A stretch of 64,000 bases of DNA, from positions 1-64,000 of the forward strand of contig NZ_JADD01000003.1 of assembly GCF_000518205.1 (NCBI RefSeq), written 5' to 3'. The translations under genes and the position numbers were made by a program. Shown piece after piece: positions 17,243 to 26,413 of this stretch. Below the pieces are notes generated by a model, which had not been told where the DNA came from, did not search any database, and was given only the letters and a program-made list of their open reading frames with translations. This DNA comes from Hutsoniella sourekii ATCC 700629. GTDB taxonomy: Bacteria; Bacillota; Bacilli; Lactobacillales; Aerococcaceae. The first letter of the stretch is position 1. Every line of letters starts with the position of its first letter.

Positions 17243-18436
17243 GTGAAAGAAAATCATTCAGAAATTTTATATCCAATCAACTTATCACCGGATCAAATTC
17301 TAGAATTTAGGCGATTGTTATTAGATTGGTATGACGCTAATAAAAGAGACTTACCTTGGCGTTCAACAAAGGATCCTTATAAGATTTGGGTTAGTGAAAT
17401 CATGCTCCAGCAGACGCAGGTAGATACCGTAATTCCCTACTACGAAAACTTTATCACTCACTTACCGACTGTTCAGGACTTGGCTCGTGCATCTGAAGAT
17501 CTGCTCATGTCTCTATGGCAGGGACTAGGCTATTATTCAAGGGTAAGGAATATGCAGACAGCTGCCAAACAAGTCATGGAAGATTGGTCTGGGCAAATGC
17601 CTGATACTTTAGAGGGACTGCTAACCCTCAAAGGAATCGGCCCCTACACAGCAGGGGCTATTGCCTCAATGGCATTTGACCGGGTGGAACCTGCAATTGA
17701 CGGTAACTTGATGCGGGTCTTTTCCAGACTTTTTGAAGTGGAGGAAGATATTTCCAAGGCAAAGTCTAAGAAAATATTTCAAAGCATCGGTTATCAATTG
17801 ATTGACCCTCAAAGACCAGGAGACTTTAACCAGGCTTTGATGGATCTGGGTGCTACCATTATGACACCAACTAATTATCAACCTAGCAATAATCCTCTAG
17901 CCTCATTTGATCAATCCGCTAAAAATGGCACCAGCCATCTTTATCCTGTCAAAAAATCAAAAACGAAAGTCAGCGAGCATTTTGGATTGGCTTATCTAAT
18001 AAGCAACCCTGAGGGCGAGTGGTTGATGAGACGTCATCAGGAAGGAGAATTGTTGAGAGGATTATGGCATTTCCCTTTGATTGAAAGGGATATAGTTCTT
18101 GAGTCAGCGAGCCCCAAAGAACTGATAGAGGCAGCTTCTGAATGGTACAACAAGGAAAGTAAGCTCTTGCTTGAAGAATCCCCGCTAGAATTAGATAGCA
18201 GTTATCTAGGAGAGCAGAGTTGGGATCAACTTGATAAACGGTTCCCTCCTGTGAAGCATGTCTTTAGCCACCGAATATGGCATCTTCAAATTATCCCTAC
18301 AAAGCTAAAATCAAATAAATACCAAATTGAAAATCAAGAAGATCTTAAATGGATTTCACCGGATCAAATTACTAACTTGCCACACTCTACACTGCAAGAG
18401 AAACTATTTTCACTCGTCAAAAGAGATGATAGATAA
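17243..18436 (+). CDS. mutY: A/G-specific adenine glycosylase, cluster-free MutY
   Basis: MutY removes adenine mispaired with 8-oxoguanine. The protein is 397 residues with a GTG start after AAGGTG. The catalytic Glu is in SEIMLQQTQVD (near residue 50). The helix-hairpin-helix is LKGIGPYTAGAIASMAF (near 130) and the catalytic Asp lies in AIDGNLMRV (near 155). The C-terminal NUDIX-like domain retains the FSHR motif (near 345) that senses 8-oxoguanine. After MDLGATI (200-206), where most MutY proteins have C-x6-C-x2-C-x5-C, this one has Met207, Pro214, Asn217 and Asp223, so the [4Fe-4S] cluster is absent. Cluster-free MutY forms are known in some lactic acid bacteria. Confidence 0.93.
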   Translation: MKENHSEILYPINLSPDQILEFRRLLLDWYDANKRDLPWRSTKDPYKIWVSEIMLQQTQVDTVIPYYENFITHLPTVQDLARASEDLLMSLWQGLGYYSRVRNMQTAAKQVMEDWSGQMPDTLEGLLTLKGIGPYTAGAIASMAFDRVEPAIDGNLMRVFSRLFEVEEDISKAKSKKIFQSIGYQLIDPQRPGDFNQALMDLGATIMTPTNYQPSNNPLASFDQSAKNGTSHLYPVKKSKTKVSEHFGLAYLISNPEGEWLMRRHQEGELLRGLWHFPLIERDIVLESASPKELIEAASEWYNKESKLLLEESPLELDSSYLGEQSWDQLDKRFPPVKHVFSHRIWHLQIIPTKLKSNKYQIENQEDLKWISPDQITNLPHSTLQEKLFSLVKRDDR

Positions 18437-18447
18437 AGGGGGTCTAT

Positions 18448-20205
18448 ATGAAAAATTTACTGAAATATTTTACCGGTTACCGAAAAGAAGCGATTCTAAG
18501 TCCTCTGTTTAAGCTGACTGAGGCTTTATTGGAGCTTTGTGTTCCATTATTAGTTGCCTCAATTATTGACCAGGCAATTCCTAGTCAGGACTTAAACTTA
18601 TTGTTCTTATCAATTGGCGGTATGTTTGCTATTGCCCTGATTGGCCTAGGCTTTGCCTTGACCGCTCAATACTTTGCTGCTAAGGCAGCTATTGGTTTTA
18701 CAAGAAATTTAAGTGAAGACCTTTTTCAACGGATTATTTATCTTTCAAGAACCAGCATTAAGCAGATCAGCTCAGCGAGTTTAATTAGTCGATTGACTAA
18801 TGACACCTTTCAGATACAAAATGGACTTAACCGTTTCTTTAGATTATTTTTGAGATCACCTTTTATTGTTTTTGGGTCATTGGTAATGGCCATGCAGATT
18901 GATCATAGCATGACTGTGATTTTTTTAAGCATGGTTATTTGTTTATTTATTGTAGTCTATTCCCTTATTTATTGGATCAACCCTATTGTTTCTGGCATCC
19001 GTCAGGAGTTCGATCGCCTGGTTCAAATAACTAGAGAGCAGGTTCGTGGGATCCGAGTGATTCGAGCCTTTCTCCAAGAAGAACGTGAATTTCAAGAGTT
19101 TCAAAGTCTTAATGATCAATTGATTCAAGATCAAATAGACTCTGAGAAAAGAAATGCTTGGATGAATCCATTAACCTTCTTAATTGTTAATATTTCACTT
19201 ATTTTAGTGATTAGGCAAGGTGGATTTCAAGTTAATTTAGGCCATATCAGTCAAGGTCAACTGGTGGCTCTTGTTAATTATTTGCTGGCTATCCTAGTTG
19301 AATTGATAAAATTAGCTAACATTGTTATGACCCTTAACCGCTCATGGGCGAGTGCTAAGAGGGTAAACCAAGTTTTAGAAATTCAAGAAGAAGACCAATC
19401 CTGGATTCAAAAATCATATTCCCCGATTGATTCTACTAGAGGAGGTCACCCGGTAACAGTTGATACTGCGATTGTCGTTGATAATCTTAGTTTTACTTAT
19501 CCTGACGCTGAAGCACCGACACTTGAAGCTATCGACTTTGTTGTCCAAAAAGGTGATTTCTTTGGCATTGTGGGTTCTACCGGAGCGGGTAAATCAAGTC
19601 TATTGTATTTATTGACAGGCTTTTATAGAAATATGGACGGAGCAGTCAGCTTTAATCCTCGACTCTTTGATACTTCTAATCTCCAAACACTTAGACAAGA
19701 GATGAGTGTCGTTTCAGGAGAAGTAGCTCTGCTTCAAGGCACAATTCGAAGCAACCTACAATTAGCAGCTCCTCAGGCAAGTGATCAAGAAATGTGGCAA
19801 GCTTTAGAAGATGCCCAAGCCAAAGATTTTGTAGCCAAGTTAAAGGGAGGGTTAGATGCTCCTGTAGAAGCATTTGGGCGCAACTTTTCAGGTGGTCAAC
19901 GGCAACGATTAACTATCGCTCGTGCTTTATTAAGGCCCGGACAACTCTTAATATTTGATGATGCTACCTCGGCTTTGGATTATTTAACAGAAGCTAGATT
20001 ATACCGAGTCTTAAATACAAAATATCAAGATCTGACTAAAATAATCATCTCGCAAAGAACACATAGTTTCGTTGAGGCAGACCAGATACTTATTCTTGAA
20101 CAAGGCCATCAAGTAGGTCTGGGTAGCCATCAAGAATTACTTGAAAACAACCGAGTATATCAAGAGATTTATCATTCACAGCATCTTGAGGAGGTGGAGT
20201 CATGA
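18448..20205 (+). CDS. Heterodimeric ABC exporter, subunit with degenerate ATP site
   Basis: A 585-residue half-transporter: six membrane helices (about 1-300) and a nucleotide-binding domain (about 340-580). Walker A is GSTGAGKSS and the signature is FSGGQRQRL. Walker B is LLIFDDATSALD, with Asp in place of the catalytic Glu, and the switch residue is Gln (IISQRTHSF) instead of His. This is the pattern of the non-catalytic partner in heterodimeric multidrug exporters. Its intact signature would complete the active site of the partner encoded next, with which it overlaps by ATGA. Drug or lipid export is likely; substrate unknown. Confidence 0.9.
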   Translation: MKNLLKYFTGYRKEAILSPLFKLTEALLELCVPLLVASIIDQAIPSQDLNLLFLSIGGMFAIALIGLGFALTAQYFAAKAAIGFTRNLSEDLFQRIIYLSRTSIKQISSASLISRLTNDTFQIQNGLNRFFRLFLRSPFIVFGSLVMAMQIDHSMTVIFLSMVICLFIVVYSLIYWINPIVSGIRQEFDRLVQITREQVRGIRVIRAFLQEEREFQEFQSLNDQLIQDQIDSEKRNAWMNPLTFLIVNISLILVIRQGGFQVNLGHISQGQLVALVNYLLAILVELIKLANIVMTLNRSWASAKRVNQVLEIQEEDQSWIQKSYSPIDSTRGGHPVTVDTAIVVDNLSFTYPDAEAPTLEAIDFVVQKGDFFGIVGSTGAGKSSLLYLLTGFYRNMDGAVSFNPRLFDTSNLQTLRQEMSVVSGEVALLQGTIRSNLQLAAPQASDQEMWQALEDAQAKDFVAKLKGGLDAPVEAFGRNFSGGQRQRLTIARALLRPGQLLIFDDATSALDYLTEARLYRVLNTKYQDLTKIIISQRTHSFVEADQILILEQGHQVGLGSHQELLENNRVYQEIYHSQHLEEVES

Positions 20206-21959
20206 CAAGCAAGCGCAATAGCCTAATAATCCGACTGTTCAGGGAGATTCTTACCCCTTGGCCACTGGTAGTCTTAAGCTTTCTAGCAATTTGTATCCAA
20301 GTCGGCTTAACTATTTACATGCCAATCTTGATTGGACGAGCGGTGGATCAAATTGTCACGGTAGGGGTGGTAAATTTTGATCAGCTTGCACAGATTTTAG
20401 GCCAGATGATTATTGTTATCCTGGTCAACGCTTTTGTTCAGTGGCTTAATCCTAGAATTTATTCCAAGCTTATTTATCAAGGGATTCAAAGCCTGCGTGA
20501 TCGCTTGGTCTATCAAATTCATCACCTCCCCTTGTCATACGTGGACCAACAGTCGACAGGGGACTTAGTAAGTCGGATCACTACAGATAGTGAGCAATTA
20601 GCTGATGGCCTACTGATGGTCTTTAACCAATTTTTAGTGGGAATATTAACAATTGTGGTAACTATCTTCACTATGGCCAGCTTAGACCCTTACATGATGT
20701 TGACTGTGATTTTATTGACTCCTATATCTATTTTTGTTGCCCGCTTTATTGCTAATCGTTCCTACCAACTTTTTCAAAAACAGACTGAATCTCGAGGAAA
20801 ACATGCAAACTTAATTGAAGAATCCATCCAAGAATTAGACCTAATCCGTTATTTCAATGGTCAGGAGTTAGCAAAGGAAAAATTTAATCAGATTAACCAG
20901 GTTTATTCAGACTACGCTCAGGCTGCTACCTTTTATTCTTCAACAATTAATCCCACCACTCGATTCATTAATGCCTTAATTTATGCAGTGGTGACCTTAT
21001 TAGGGGCTTGGCGAATTATGCAGGGGAGTTTGACAGTAGGGCAGTTGGCTACCTTTCTAAATTATGCCAATCAGTATACCAAGCCTTTCAATGATATTTC
21101 TAGTGTCTTAGCTGAGATCCAATCGGCTCTAGCCTGTGCTGCTCGCCTCTATGAATTGATTGATTTAGCACCTGAAGAAGAGACCGGAGAGCTTGAACTA
21201 GTTGCTGAATCGGTGGCTGGTGCAGTTACTTTTGATGCAGTTGAATTCTCCTATGATCCTATGCATCCTCTTATTCAAGACCTTAATGCCAATGTTCAGG
21301 CCAGACAGACGGTAGCTATTGTGGGTCCAACGGGTGCAGGGAAGTCGACTCTTATTAATTTATTGATGCGATTTTATGATGTTGACCAAGGGCGTATTTG
21401 CCTAGATCAAGTGGATATTAGACAGTATACGAGAAAGAGTATTCGCCAAGAATTTGGTATGGTTCTTCAGGATTCTTGGATTAAATATGCTAGTATTCAT
21501 GACAATATTGCCTACGGCTTTCCAGATGCTAGTCGTGAAGAAGTAATTAGGGCTGCTAAGGCTGCTCACGCTCATCGCTTTATCAGTCTCTTGGCAGATG
21601 GTTATGACACTGTGATTGGGGAAGGTGGATTGAAGTTATCAACCGGACAAGAACAACTGATTGCGATTGCCCGTATCTTTGTTCGTTTGCCTAATCTACT
21701 TATCTTAGATGAGGCCACGTCTTCAATTGATACTAGAACGGAGGTCCTAATTCAAGAAGCCTTTGACCGCCTGATGGAAGGTCGGACTAGCTTTATTATT
21801 GCTCACCGACTCTCAACTATTCAAAAAGCTGACTTGATCCTAGTTATGAAGGATGGCAACATCATTGAACAGGGCAACCATCATTCGCTCATGCAGGCAA
21901 AAGGCTTTTATTATCAGTTACAAGAAGCCCAAAATGGTTTAAGTTATTCTGATAATTAG
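20202..21959 (+). CDS. Heterodimeric ABC exporter, catalytic subunit
   Basis: A 585-residue half-transporter with an N-terminal membrane domain and a C-terminal ATPase. Walker A is GPTGAGKST, Walker B LLILDEATSSID with the catalytic Glu, and the switch His is present (IIAHRLSTI). The signature is altered to LSTGQEQLIAI, with Thr for the usual second-position residue and Glu for Arg/Lys, matching the degenerate signature expected of the catalytic-site subunit in such pairs. It is translationally coupled to the partner by a four-base overlap. Together they form one complete exporter in the cytoplasmic membrane. Confidence 0.92.
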   Translation: MTSKRNSLIIRLFREILTPWPLVVLSFLAICIQVGLTIYMPILIGRAVDQIVTVGVVNFDQLAQILGQMIIVILVNAFVQWLNPRIYSKLIYQGIQSLRDRLVYQIHHLPLSYVDQQSTGDLVSRITTDSEQLADGLLMVFNQFLVGILTIVVTIFTMASLDPYMMLTVILLTPISIFVARFIANRSYQLFQKQTESRGKHANLIEESIQELDLIRYFNGQELAKEKFNQINQVYSDYAQAATFYSSTINPTTRFINALIYAVVTLLGAWRIMQGSLTVGQLATFLNYANQYTKPFNDISSVLAEIQSALACAARLYELIDLAPEEETGELELVAESVAGAVTFDAVEFSYDPMHPLIQDLNANVQARQTVAIVGPTGAGKSTLINLLMRFYDVDQGRICLDQVDIRQYTRKSIRQEFGMVLQDSWIKYASIHDNIAYGFPDASREEVIRAAKAAHAHRFISLLADGYDTVIGEGGLKLSTGQEQLIAIARIFVRLPNLLILDEATSSIDTRTEVLIQEAFDRLMEGRTSFIIAHRLSTIQKADLILVMKDGNIIEQGNHHSLMQAKGFYYQLQEAQNGLSYSDN

Positions 21960-21991
21960 TGTGCTATTGGCTAGTAAATAGTTAATTCATT

Positions 21992-22020
21992 TTCACTTGA
22001 ACTGAACTCTGTGTTATAAT
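21992..22020 (+). promoter_or_regulatory. Promoter for Ntdp-like gene
   Basis: TTCACT (21992-21997), a 17-base spacer and TATAAT (22015-22020) with an upstream TG (extended -10). Confidence 0.6.
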
Positions 22021-22077
22021 TAGTGGGTATAGATTCAAAGCATTGAATCAGATTTTACATAGAAAGTAGGTCAAGTG

Positions 22078-22629
22078 ATGAAACAACCAAGAGAAGGGGA
22101 ATTCATCACTATTAAAAGTTATAAACACGATGGATCTTTGCACCGGACTTGGCGTGATAATATGGTCTTAAAGACCAGCGACCAATCCATAATCGGCTGT
22201 AATGATCATACATTAGTTATTGAGTCGGATGGCCGTCGATGGACGACTCGCGAAGTGGCTCTAGTCTATTATCACAAGCATTTCTGGTTTAATATTATTG
22301 CCATGCTAAGGAAACGAGGGGTTACTTATTATTGTAACCTTGCTTCGCCCTATGTGATGGATAATGAAGCCTTGAAGTATATTGATTATGATTTAGATAT
22401 CAAGGTTTTTCCTGATGGTGAAAAAAGACTTTTAGACTTGGATGAATATGAGTTGCACGGTAGACGTTACCACTATTCCGATGAAATTGATCAAATTATC
22501 AAGTATCAAATCCAAGAATTAGTTCGTTGGATTGAAGAGAAGAAGGGGCCTTTTTCTCAAGAATTTATAGATATTTGGTATGAGCGGTATTGTCAATTAT
22601 CCTATCGTAACAAACAACAACATAACTAA
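22078..22629 (+). CDS. DUF402 nucleoside di-/triphosphate phosphatase-like protein
   Basis: A 183-residue soluble protein of the DUF402 family. Its start ([20 protein letters not shown]) and the motifs [38 protein letters not shown] and [10 protein letters not shown] match the Firmicutes Ntdp/YgaC-type nucleoside tri- and diphosphate phosphatases. The acidic residues in DYDLD, FPDGE and LDLDEYE are expected metal ligands. ATG 22078 is taken as start, after GTAGG; a GTG lies immediately upstream. It has its own promoter and terminator. Physiological nucleotide substrate not evident. Confidence 0.87.
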   Translation: MKQPREGEFITIKSYKHDGSLHRTWRDNMVLKTSDQSIIGCNDHTLVIESDGRRWTTREVALVYYHKHFWFNIIAMLRKRGVTYYCNLASPYVMDNEALKYIDYDLDIKVFPDGEKRLLDLDEYELHGRRYHYSDEIDQIIKYQIQELVRWIEEKKGPFSQEFIDIWYERYCQLSYRNKQQHN

Positions 22630-22685
22630 ATAGTAGTGAATTCCTAATGAATCTATTAAGCGATTAGTATTTAGGTTTCTATTTG

Positions 22686-22720
22686 AAAAAGCTTCTAACT
22701 CTGCTTGGAAGCTTTTTTTG
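22686..22720 (+). terminator. Intrinsic terminator
   Basis: AAAAAGCTTC pairs with GAAGCTTTTT across a short interrupted loop and is followed by a run of T. Confidence 0.8.
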
Positions 22721-22932
22721 TTTGTTGGCTTGTTGACGGGATAGCTAGATAAAAGAGAGGGTGAAATATTCAGGAAGTTGGAGAAGACTAATCTCTAGAA
22801 TATCAAGGGGTCTGTATCATTTATCTTATAATCCTGTACTATTATTTTCGATAAAAGCCTCGATTCAGTGTCAATATAGGCCTAATTTGATTTAAAGAAA
22901 TAAGTACAGTTTATTTTAAATTAGTGTATTGG
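22721..22932. other. Intergenic stretch without recognised gene
   Basis: AT-rich sequence between the terminator of the DUF402 gene and the ald promoter. I see no ORF with a ribosome binding site, no clear RNA fold and no repeat in it. Confidence 0.5.
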
Positions 22933-22961
22933 TTGGTATTGTCTTATATATTTGTTATACT
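22933..22961 (+). promoter_or_regulatory. Promoter for ald
   Basis: TTGGTA (22933-22938), a 17-base spacer and TATACT (22956-22961) with an extended -10 TG. The start codon follows 42 bases downstream. Confidence 0.65.
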
Positions 22962-23002
22962 TACCCTATAGAGTCGAGTCAATATATCAAGGAGGAATCT
23001 AA

Positions 23003-24115
23003 ATGATTATAGGTGTACCAAAAGAAATTAAGAATAATGAGAACCGTGTTGCTATTGCACCGGGAAATGTTGCTAACCTAGTTCATAGCGGTCACAAGAT
23101 CTACATCGAAAAAGGTGCTGGGGAAGGATCCTTCTTCTCTGATGAAGACTATGCTAAATATGGTGCAGAAATCAAAGACACAGCTGAAGAAGTATGGGCA
23201 GCTGAAATGGTCTTAAAAGTTAAAGAACCTTTAAAGGAAGAATACAAATACTTCCGTGAAGATCTTATCTTGATGACTTATCTTCACTTGGCCTCAGATG
23301 AAGAATTAACAACTGCTGTTGTTGAATCAGGGATGACTGCTGTTGCTTATGAAACAATGGTATTGAATGGTACGCTACCTCTACTCGCTCCAATGAGTGA
23401 GGTTGCTGGTTCTTACGCTATTCAAGCAGGAGCTCACTACCTTGAGAGCCGCCACGGAGGTAAAGGTATCTTACTTGGTGGGGTACCGGGTGTTTCTAGA
23501 GGTAAGGTTGTCATTATTGGTGGAGGTAAGGTTGGTGAATACGCAGCTCGTATTGCCCTAGGAATGGGTGCTGAAGTAACGGTATTGGACCTTAACCCAG
23601 CTCGCTTAGCTGAATTGAAGAATATCTTCCAAGGAAATGTCAATACTGTCCACTCAGATGCCTTTAACATTGCCCGTGAAGTAAAAGACGCCGATATTGT
23701 CCTCGGTTCAGTTCTGATTCCAGGTAAGAAGGCTCCAATCTTAGTTACCAAAGAGATGATTCAATCTATGGAACCAGGATCAGTTGTCATTGATGTGGCC
23801 ATTGACCAGGGTGGAAACTTTGAAACATCTGATCATGCAACCACTCACGATGATCCTATTTATGTACGTGAAGGTATCATTCACTATACTGTTGCCAATA
23901 TTCCAGGAGCAGTTCCGCAAACTTCTACATTAGCTTTAACTAATGCAACCATGCGTTATGTGACTGAAATTGCTAATAAAGGTATTGTTCAAGCGGCTAA
24001 AGATAACACAACTATTTATACGGGTGTTAATGCTGCTAGCGGTAAGCTAACCAACGAAGCGGTGGCAGAAACTAGTCATTTTGACTATGTTGAATATTCT
24101 GAATTAGTTAAATAA
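23003..24115 (+). CDS. ald: Alanine dehydrogenase
   Basis: Interconverts L-alanine and pyruvate plus ammonia with NAD(H). The protein is 370 residues, exactly typical. The N-terminus [17 protein letters not shown] is a family signature. The catalytic Lys lies in VLKVKEPL (near 73) and His in MTYLHLA (near 96). The NAD site is [20 protein letters not shown] (near 172). The late motif [18 protein letters not shown] is characteristic of Ald. CAAGGAGG precedes the ATG. It is a monocistronic unit that links fermentation (pyruvate) to nitrogen metabolism. Confidence 0.97.
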   Translation: MIIGVPKEIKNNENRVAIAPGNVANLVHSGHKIYIEKGAGEGSFFSDEDYAKYGAEIKDTAEEVWAAEMVLKVKEPLKEEYKYFREDLILMTYLHLASDEELTTAVVESGMTAVAYETMVLNGTLPLLAPMSEVAGSYAIQAGAHYLESRHGGKGILLGGVPGVSRGKVVIIGGGKVGEYAARIALGMGAEVTVLDLNPARLAELKNIFQGNVNTVHSDAFNIAREVKDADIVLGSVLIPGKKAPILVTKEMIQSMEPGSVVIDVAIDQGGNFETSDHATTHDDPIYVREGIIHYTVANIPGAVPQTSTLALTNATMRYVTEIANKGIVQAAKDNTTIYTGVNAASGKLTNEAVAETSHFDYVEYSELVK

Positions 24116-24120
24116 TTCTT

Positions 24121-24155
24121 AGAAGGGGGAGGATGGTGCCTCCTCTTTCTTTATA
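24121..24155 (+). terminator. Probable terminator after ald
   Basis: GGGGGAGGA and TCCTCTTTC form a GC-rich stem with G-U pairs, and the sequence after it is T- then A-rich. Weaker than the other terminators here. Confidence 0.55.
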
Positions 24156-24189
24156 AAAAATCAAATATTAATTTGCTTAGTCAGATAAG

Positions 24190-24218
24190 TTGACGAAAGA
24201 CCTTACTTTTATTATTAT
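24190..24218 (+). promoter_or_regulatory. Promoter for cysK-cysE
   Basis: TTGACG (24190-24195), a 17-base spacer and TATTAT (24213-24218), both near consensus, 33 bases before the cysK start. Confidence 0.75.
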
Positions 24219-24251
24219 TTATTCTAATCAAAACCTAATGGGGGAATGTGT

Positions 24252-25172
24252 ATGTTATTTGAAAATTTAGTGGATGCGGTAGGTTACACACCATTAATCA
24301 AATTAAAGACTAAAGATGACCAAGGTGCAGCTATTTACGCCAAGTTGGAATCCAAAAATCCGGGCGGATCGGTTAAAGATCGGGCGGCCAAGTTTATCTT
24401 GCAAGACTTAATGGATCGTGGCTTATTAGAAGTAGGCGGTACGGTTGTTGAGTCAACTAGTGGTAACACAGGTATTGCCCTAGCAATGCTCGGTGCAGCA
24501 ATGGGTATTCACGTGATCATAGTGATGCCTGAGACGATGAGTGTTGAGCGTCGCCAATTAATGCGGGCCTACGGTGCAGAGGTTGTCTTAACCCCAGGTT
24601 CAGGGGGAATGAAATTGGCAGGTGAAAAGGCTCAAGAAATTGCCAAAGAAAAAAATGCACCGATTTTTGGTCAATTTACAAATGAAGCCAACGTTAAAGC
24701 CCACGAGCAAACAACTGCTCAAGAGATTTTATCTGACCTACCTAATATCGATGGTTTTGTTGCTGGTATTGGAACGGGCGGCACAGTCACAGGTGTAGGT
24801 AAAATATTGAAGGTTGAAAAACCAGAAGCAAAAATCTGGGCCGTTGAACCTAAAGAATCACCCTTATTAACCGAAGGTCAGGCTGGCTCACATAAAATTC
24901 AAGGACTTGGAGCAAACTTTATTCCTCAAATTTTAGATCAAGGTGTATTAGATAAAGTTCACCAAGTTGCAAGTGAAGATGCGATTCAAGCAGCAGTTGC
25001 TCTTGCCAAGGAACAAGGGATTTTAGCTGGTTTTTCATCAGGTGCCAATTATTTAGCTGCTCTCGCTTTAGCAAAAGAATTAGGACCTGACAAAAATGTA
25101 GTCGTTGTCTTCCCAGATACAGGTGAGCGTTACTTGTCTACTGGGCGCTTCGGAGAAGTAGACGGTGAATAA
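24252..25172 (+). CDS. cysK: Cysteine synthase (O-acetylserine sulfhydrylase)
   Basis: A PLP enzyme making L-cysteine from O-acetylserine and sulfide. The protein is 306 residues, typical. The PLP Lys is in SKNPGGSVKDRAA (near 40), the substrate loop is TSGNTGIALA (near 68), and the phosphate-binding loop GTGGTVTGVG is near 175. Two in-frame ATGs exist; the second (24252) is better spaced from GGGGGA. It overlaps cysE by 8 bases. The two enzymes catalyse consecutive steps and usually form the cysteine synthase complex. Confidence 0.95.
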   Translation: MLFENLVDAVGYTPLIKLKTKDDQGAAIYAKLESKNPGGSVKDRAAKFILQDLMDRGLLEVGGTVVESTSGNTGIALAMLGAAMGIHVIIVMPETMSVERRQLMRAYGAEVVLTPGSGGMKLAGEKAQEIAKEKNAPIFGQFTNEANVKAHEQTTAQEILSDLPNIDGFVAGIGTGGTVTGVGKILKVEKPEAKIWAVEPKESPLLTEGQAGSHKIQGLGANFIPQILDQGVLDKVHQVASEDAIQAAVALAKEQGILAGFSSGANYLAALALAKELGPDKNVVVVFPDTGERYLSTGRFGEVDGE

Positions 25173-25701
25173 GTCTAATCCTGATCGTTGGATTCGCTTG
25201 GCTAAGATTATTTATGAACAAGATCCAGCTGCTTCAAGTTGGCAGGAAGTATACGATCTTTATCCCTCTATTAAGGCATTGCAGGCCCATGAGACGGCCC
25301 ACCGTCTTTATCTGGAAGGGGAGAAATATTTAGCCCGTCAAATTTCAGAACAGGCTCGTCAATTAACAGGGATCGAGATCCATCCAGGCGCTCAATTAGG
25401 TGAGGTTGTCTTTATCGATCACGGGATGGGATTGGTGATTGGCGAGACAGCAATAGTAGGTGAATACGTTAAGCTTTACCATAATGTTACCTTAGGTGGT
25501 ACGGGTAAGGAAAAGGGTGTTAAACGTCATCCAACTATTGAAGATCATGTTGAAATTGGAACAGGTGCTACGATTCTAGGCGATGTAACCATCGGTCACC
25601 ACAGTAAAGTAGGGGCAGGGGCCGTTGTCTTACAGGATGTACCACCTTATGCGACTGCTGTAGGAGTTCCTGCTAAAATAATCCTTCACTCAGCTGAGTA
25701 A
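25165..25701 (+). CDS. cysE: Serine O-acetyltransferase
   Basis: Acetylates L-serine to O-acetylserine, the CysK substrate. The protein is 178 residues, the short form seen in lactic acid bacteria, with a GTG start inside the cysK end. An N-terminal helical part (including AHETAHRLYLEGEKYLARQI) is followed by left-handed beta-helix repeats. Visible motifs are GIEIHPGAQLGEVVFIDHG, YHNVTLGGTGKEKGVKRHPT and KVGAGAVVLQDVPPYATAVG, containing the catalytic Asp-His region. The C-terminus is short, ending just after VPAKIILH. Direct coupling to cysK supports the call. Confidence 0.94.
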   Translation: MNKSNPDRWIRLAKIIYEQDPAASSWQEVYDLYPSIKALQAHETAHRLYLEGEKYLARQISEQARQLTGIEIHPGAQLGEVVFIDHGMGLVIGETAIVGEYVKLYHNVTLGGTGKEKGVKRHPTIEDHVEIGTGATILGDVTIGHHSKVGAGAVVLQDVPPYATAVGVPAKIILHSAE

Positions 25702-25713
25702 GTAATGTTAATG

Positions 25714-25746
25714 AAATCGGTAGGTCATGGACTTACCGATTTTTTA
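25714..25746 (+). terminator. Intrinsic terminator after cysE
   Basis: AAATCGGTA pairs with TACCGATTT around a short loop, followed by a run of T. Confidence 0.85.
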
Positions 25747-25846
25747 ATAGTTAAAATTAATGGCTCCATTATTTAGCAGATTCTTAGCTTTTTGAACTTG
25801 AAGCCTGTGATGGACTTTGTTAGAGTGGATGGGGTAGGAGGTAATT

Positions 25847-26389
25847 ATGTATTATAATCAAATTAAATCAGCTACAGATCTATATAGTGATCAAGTGGAA
25901 GCTTTGTATCTATCAAGTTTTCCTGAAGTTGAGCGTAAAAGCATCGATAAACTATATGATCATGCCTTAAAAGATAAATCAGATATCTTTGTCTTTTTGA
26001 ATGATCAGGATGAGTTTGTCGGATTTGCGGTGACCCTAAAAAACAAGGACCTAGTCCTAATCGAATATATTGCAATTGATCCCAATGCTTCGAATCAGGG
26101 GTATGGTTCAAAGGCTCTAGCACTTTTAGGTGATTTTTATCAAGATGTAACTATCTGTTTGGAAATCGAATCAACCACTCTTGAAAATGTTAGCAACCAA
26201 AAGCAAAGAATGCGTCGTTTAGCCTTTTATGAGTGGAATAATTATCAGTTACAGAATCTGGATGTTTCATATTTTGGTGAGCCGATGGAATTGATGGCCA
26301 ATCAACCGAATCTAAGCTATCAAGATTACCAAGACCTCTATGTCAATATTTACGGTCAAAAGATTACTGATGATGTCCACGCTATTTAA
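25847..26389 (+). CDS. GNAT-family N-acetyltransferase
   Basis: A 180-residue cytoplasmic acyltransferase. The GNAT core is visible: LIEYIAIDPNASNQGYGSKAL (about residues 69-89), where NQGYGS is the acetyl-CoA pyrophosphate-binding loop of the Q/R-x-x-G-x-G/A type. Residues before it (FVGFAVTLKNKDLVLIE) form the usual strand. TAGGAGG precedes ATG 25847. It lies 24 bases before a membrane-protein gene, and the two may be co-transcribed. The acceptor is unknown. Confidence 0.82.
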   Translation: MYYNQIKSATDLYSDQVEALYLSSFPEVERKSIDKLYDHALKDKSDIFVFLNDQDEFVGFAVTLKNKDLVLIEYIAIDPNASNQGYGSKALALLGDFYQDVTICLEIESTTLENVSNQKQRMRRLAFYEWNNYQLQNLDVSYFGEPMELMANQPNLSYQDYQDLYVNIYGQKITDDVHAI

Positions 26390-26413
26390 AAGCCTAGCTA
26401 GGAGGATGCTGTA

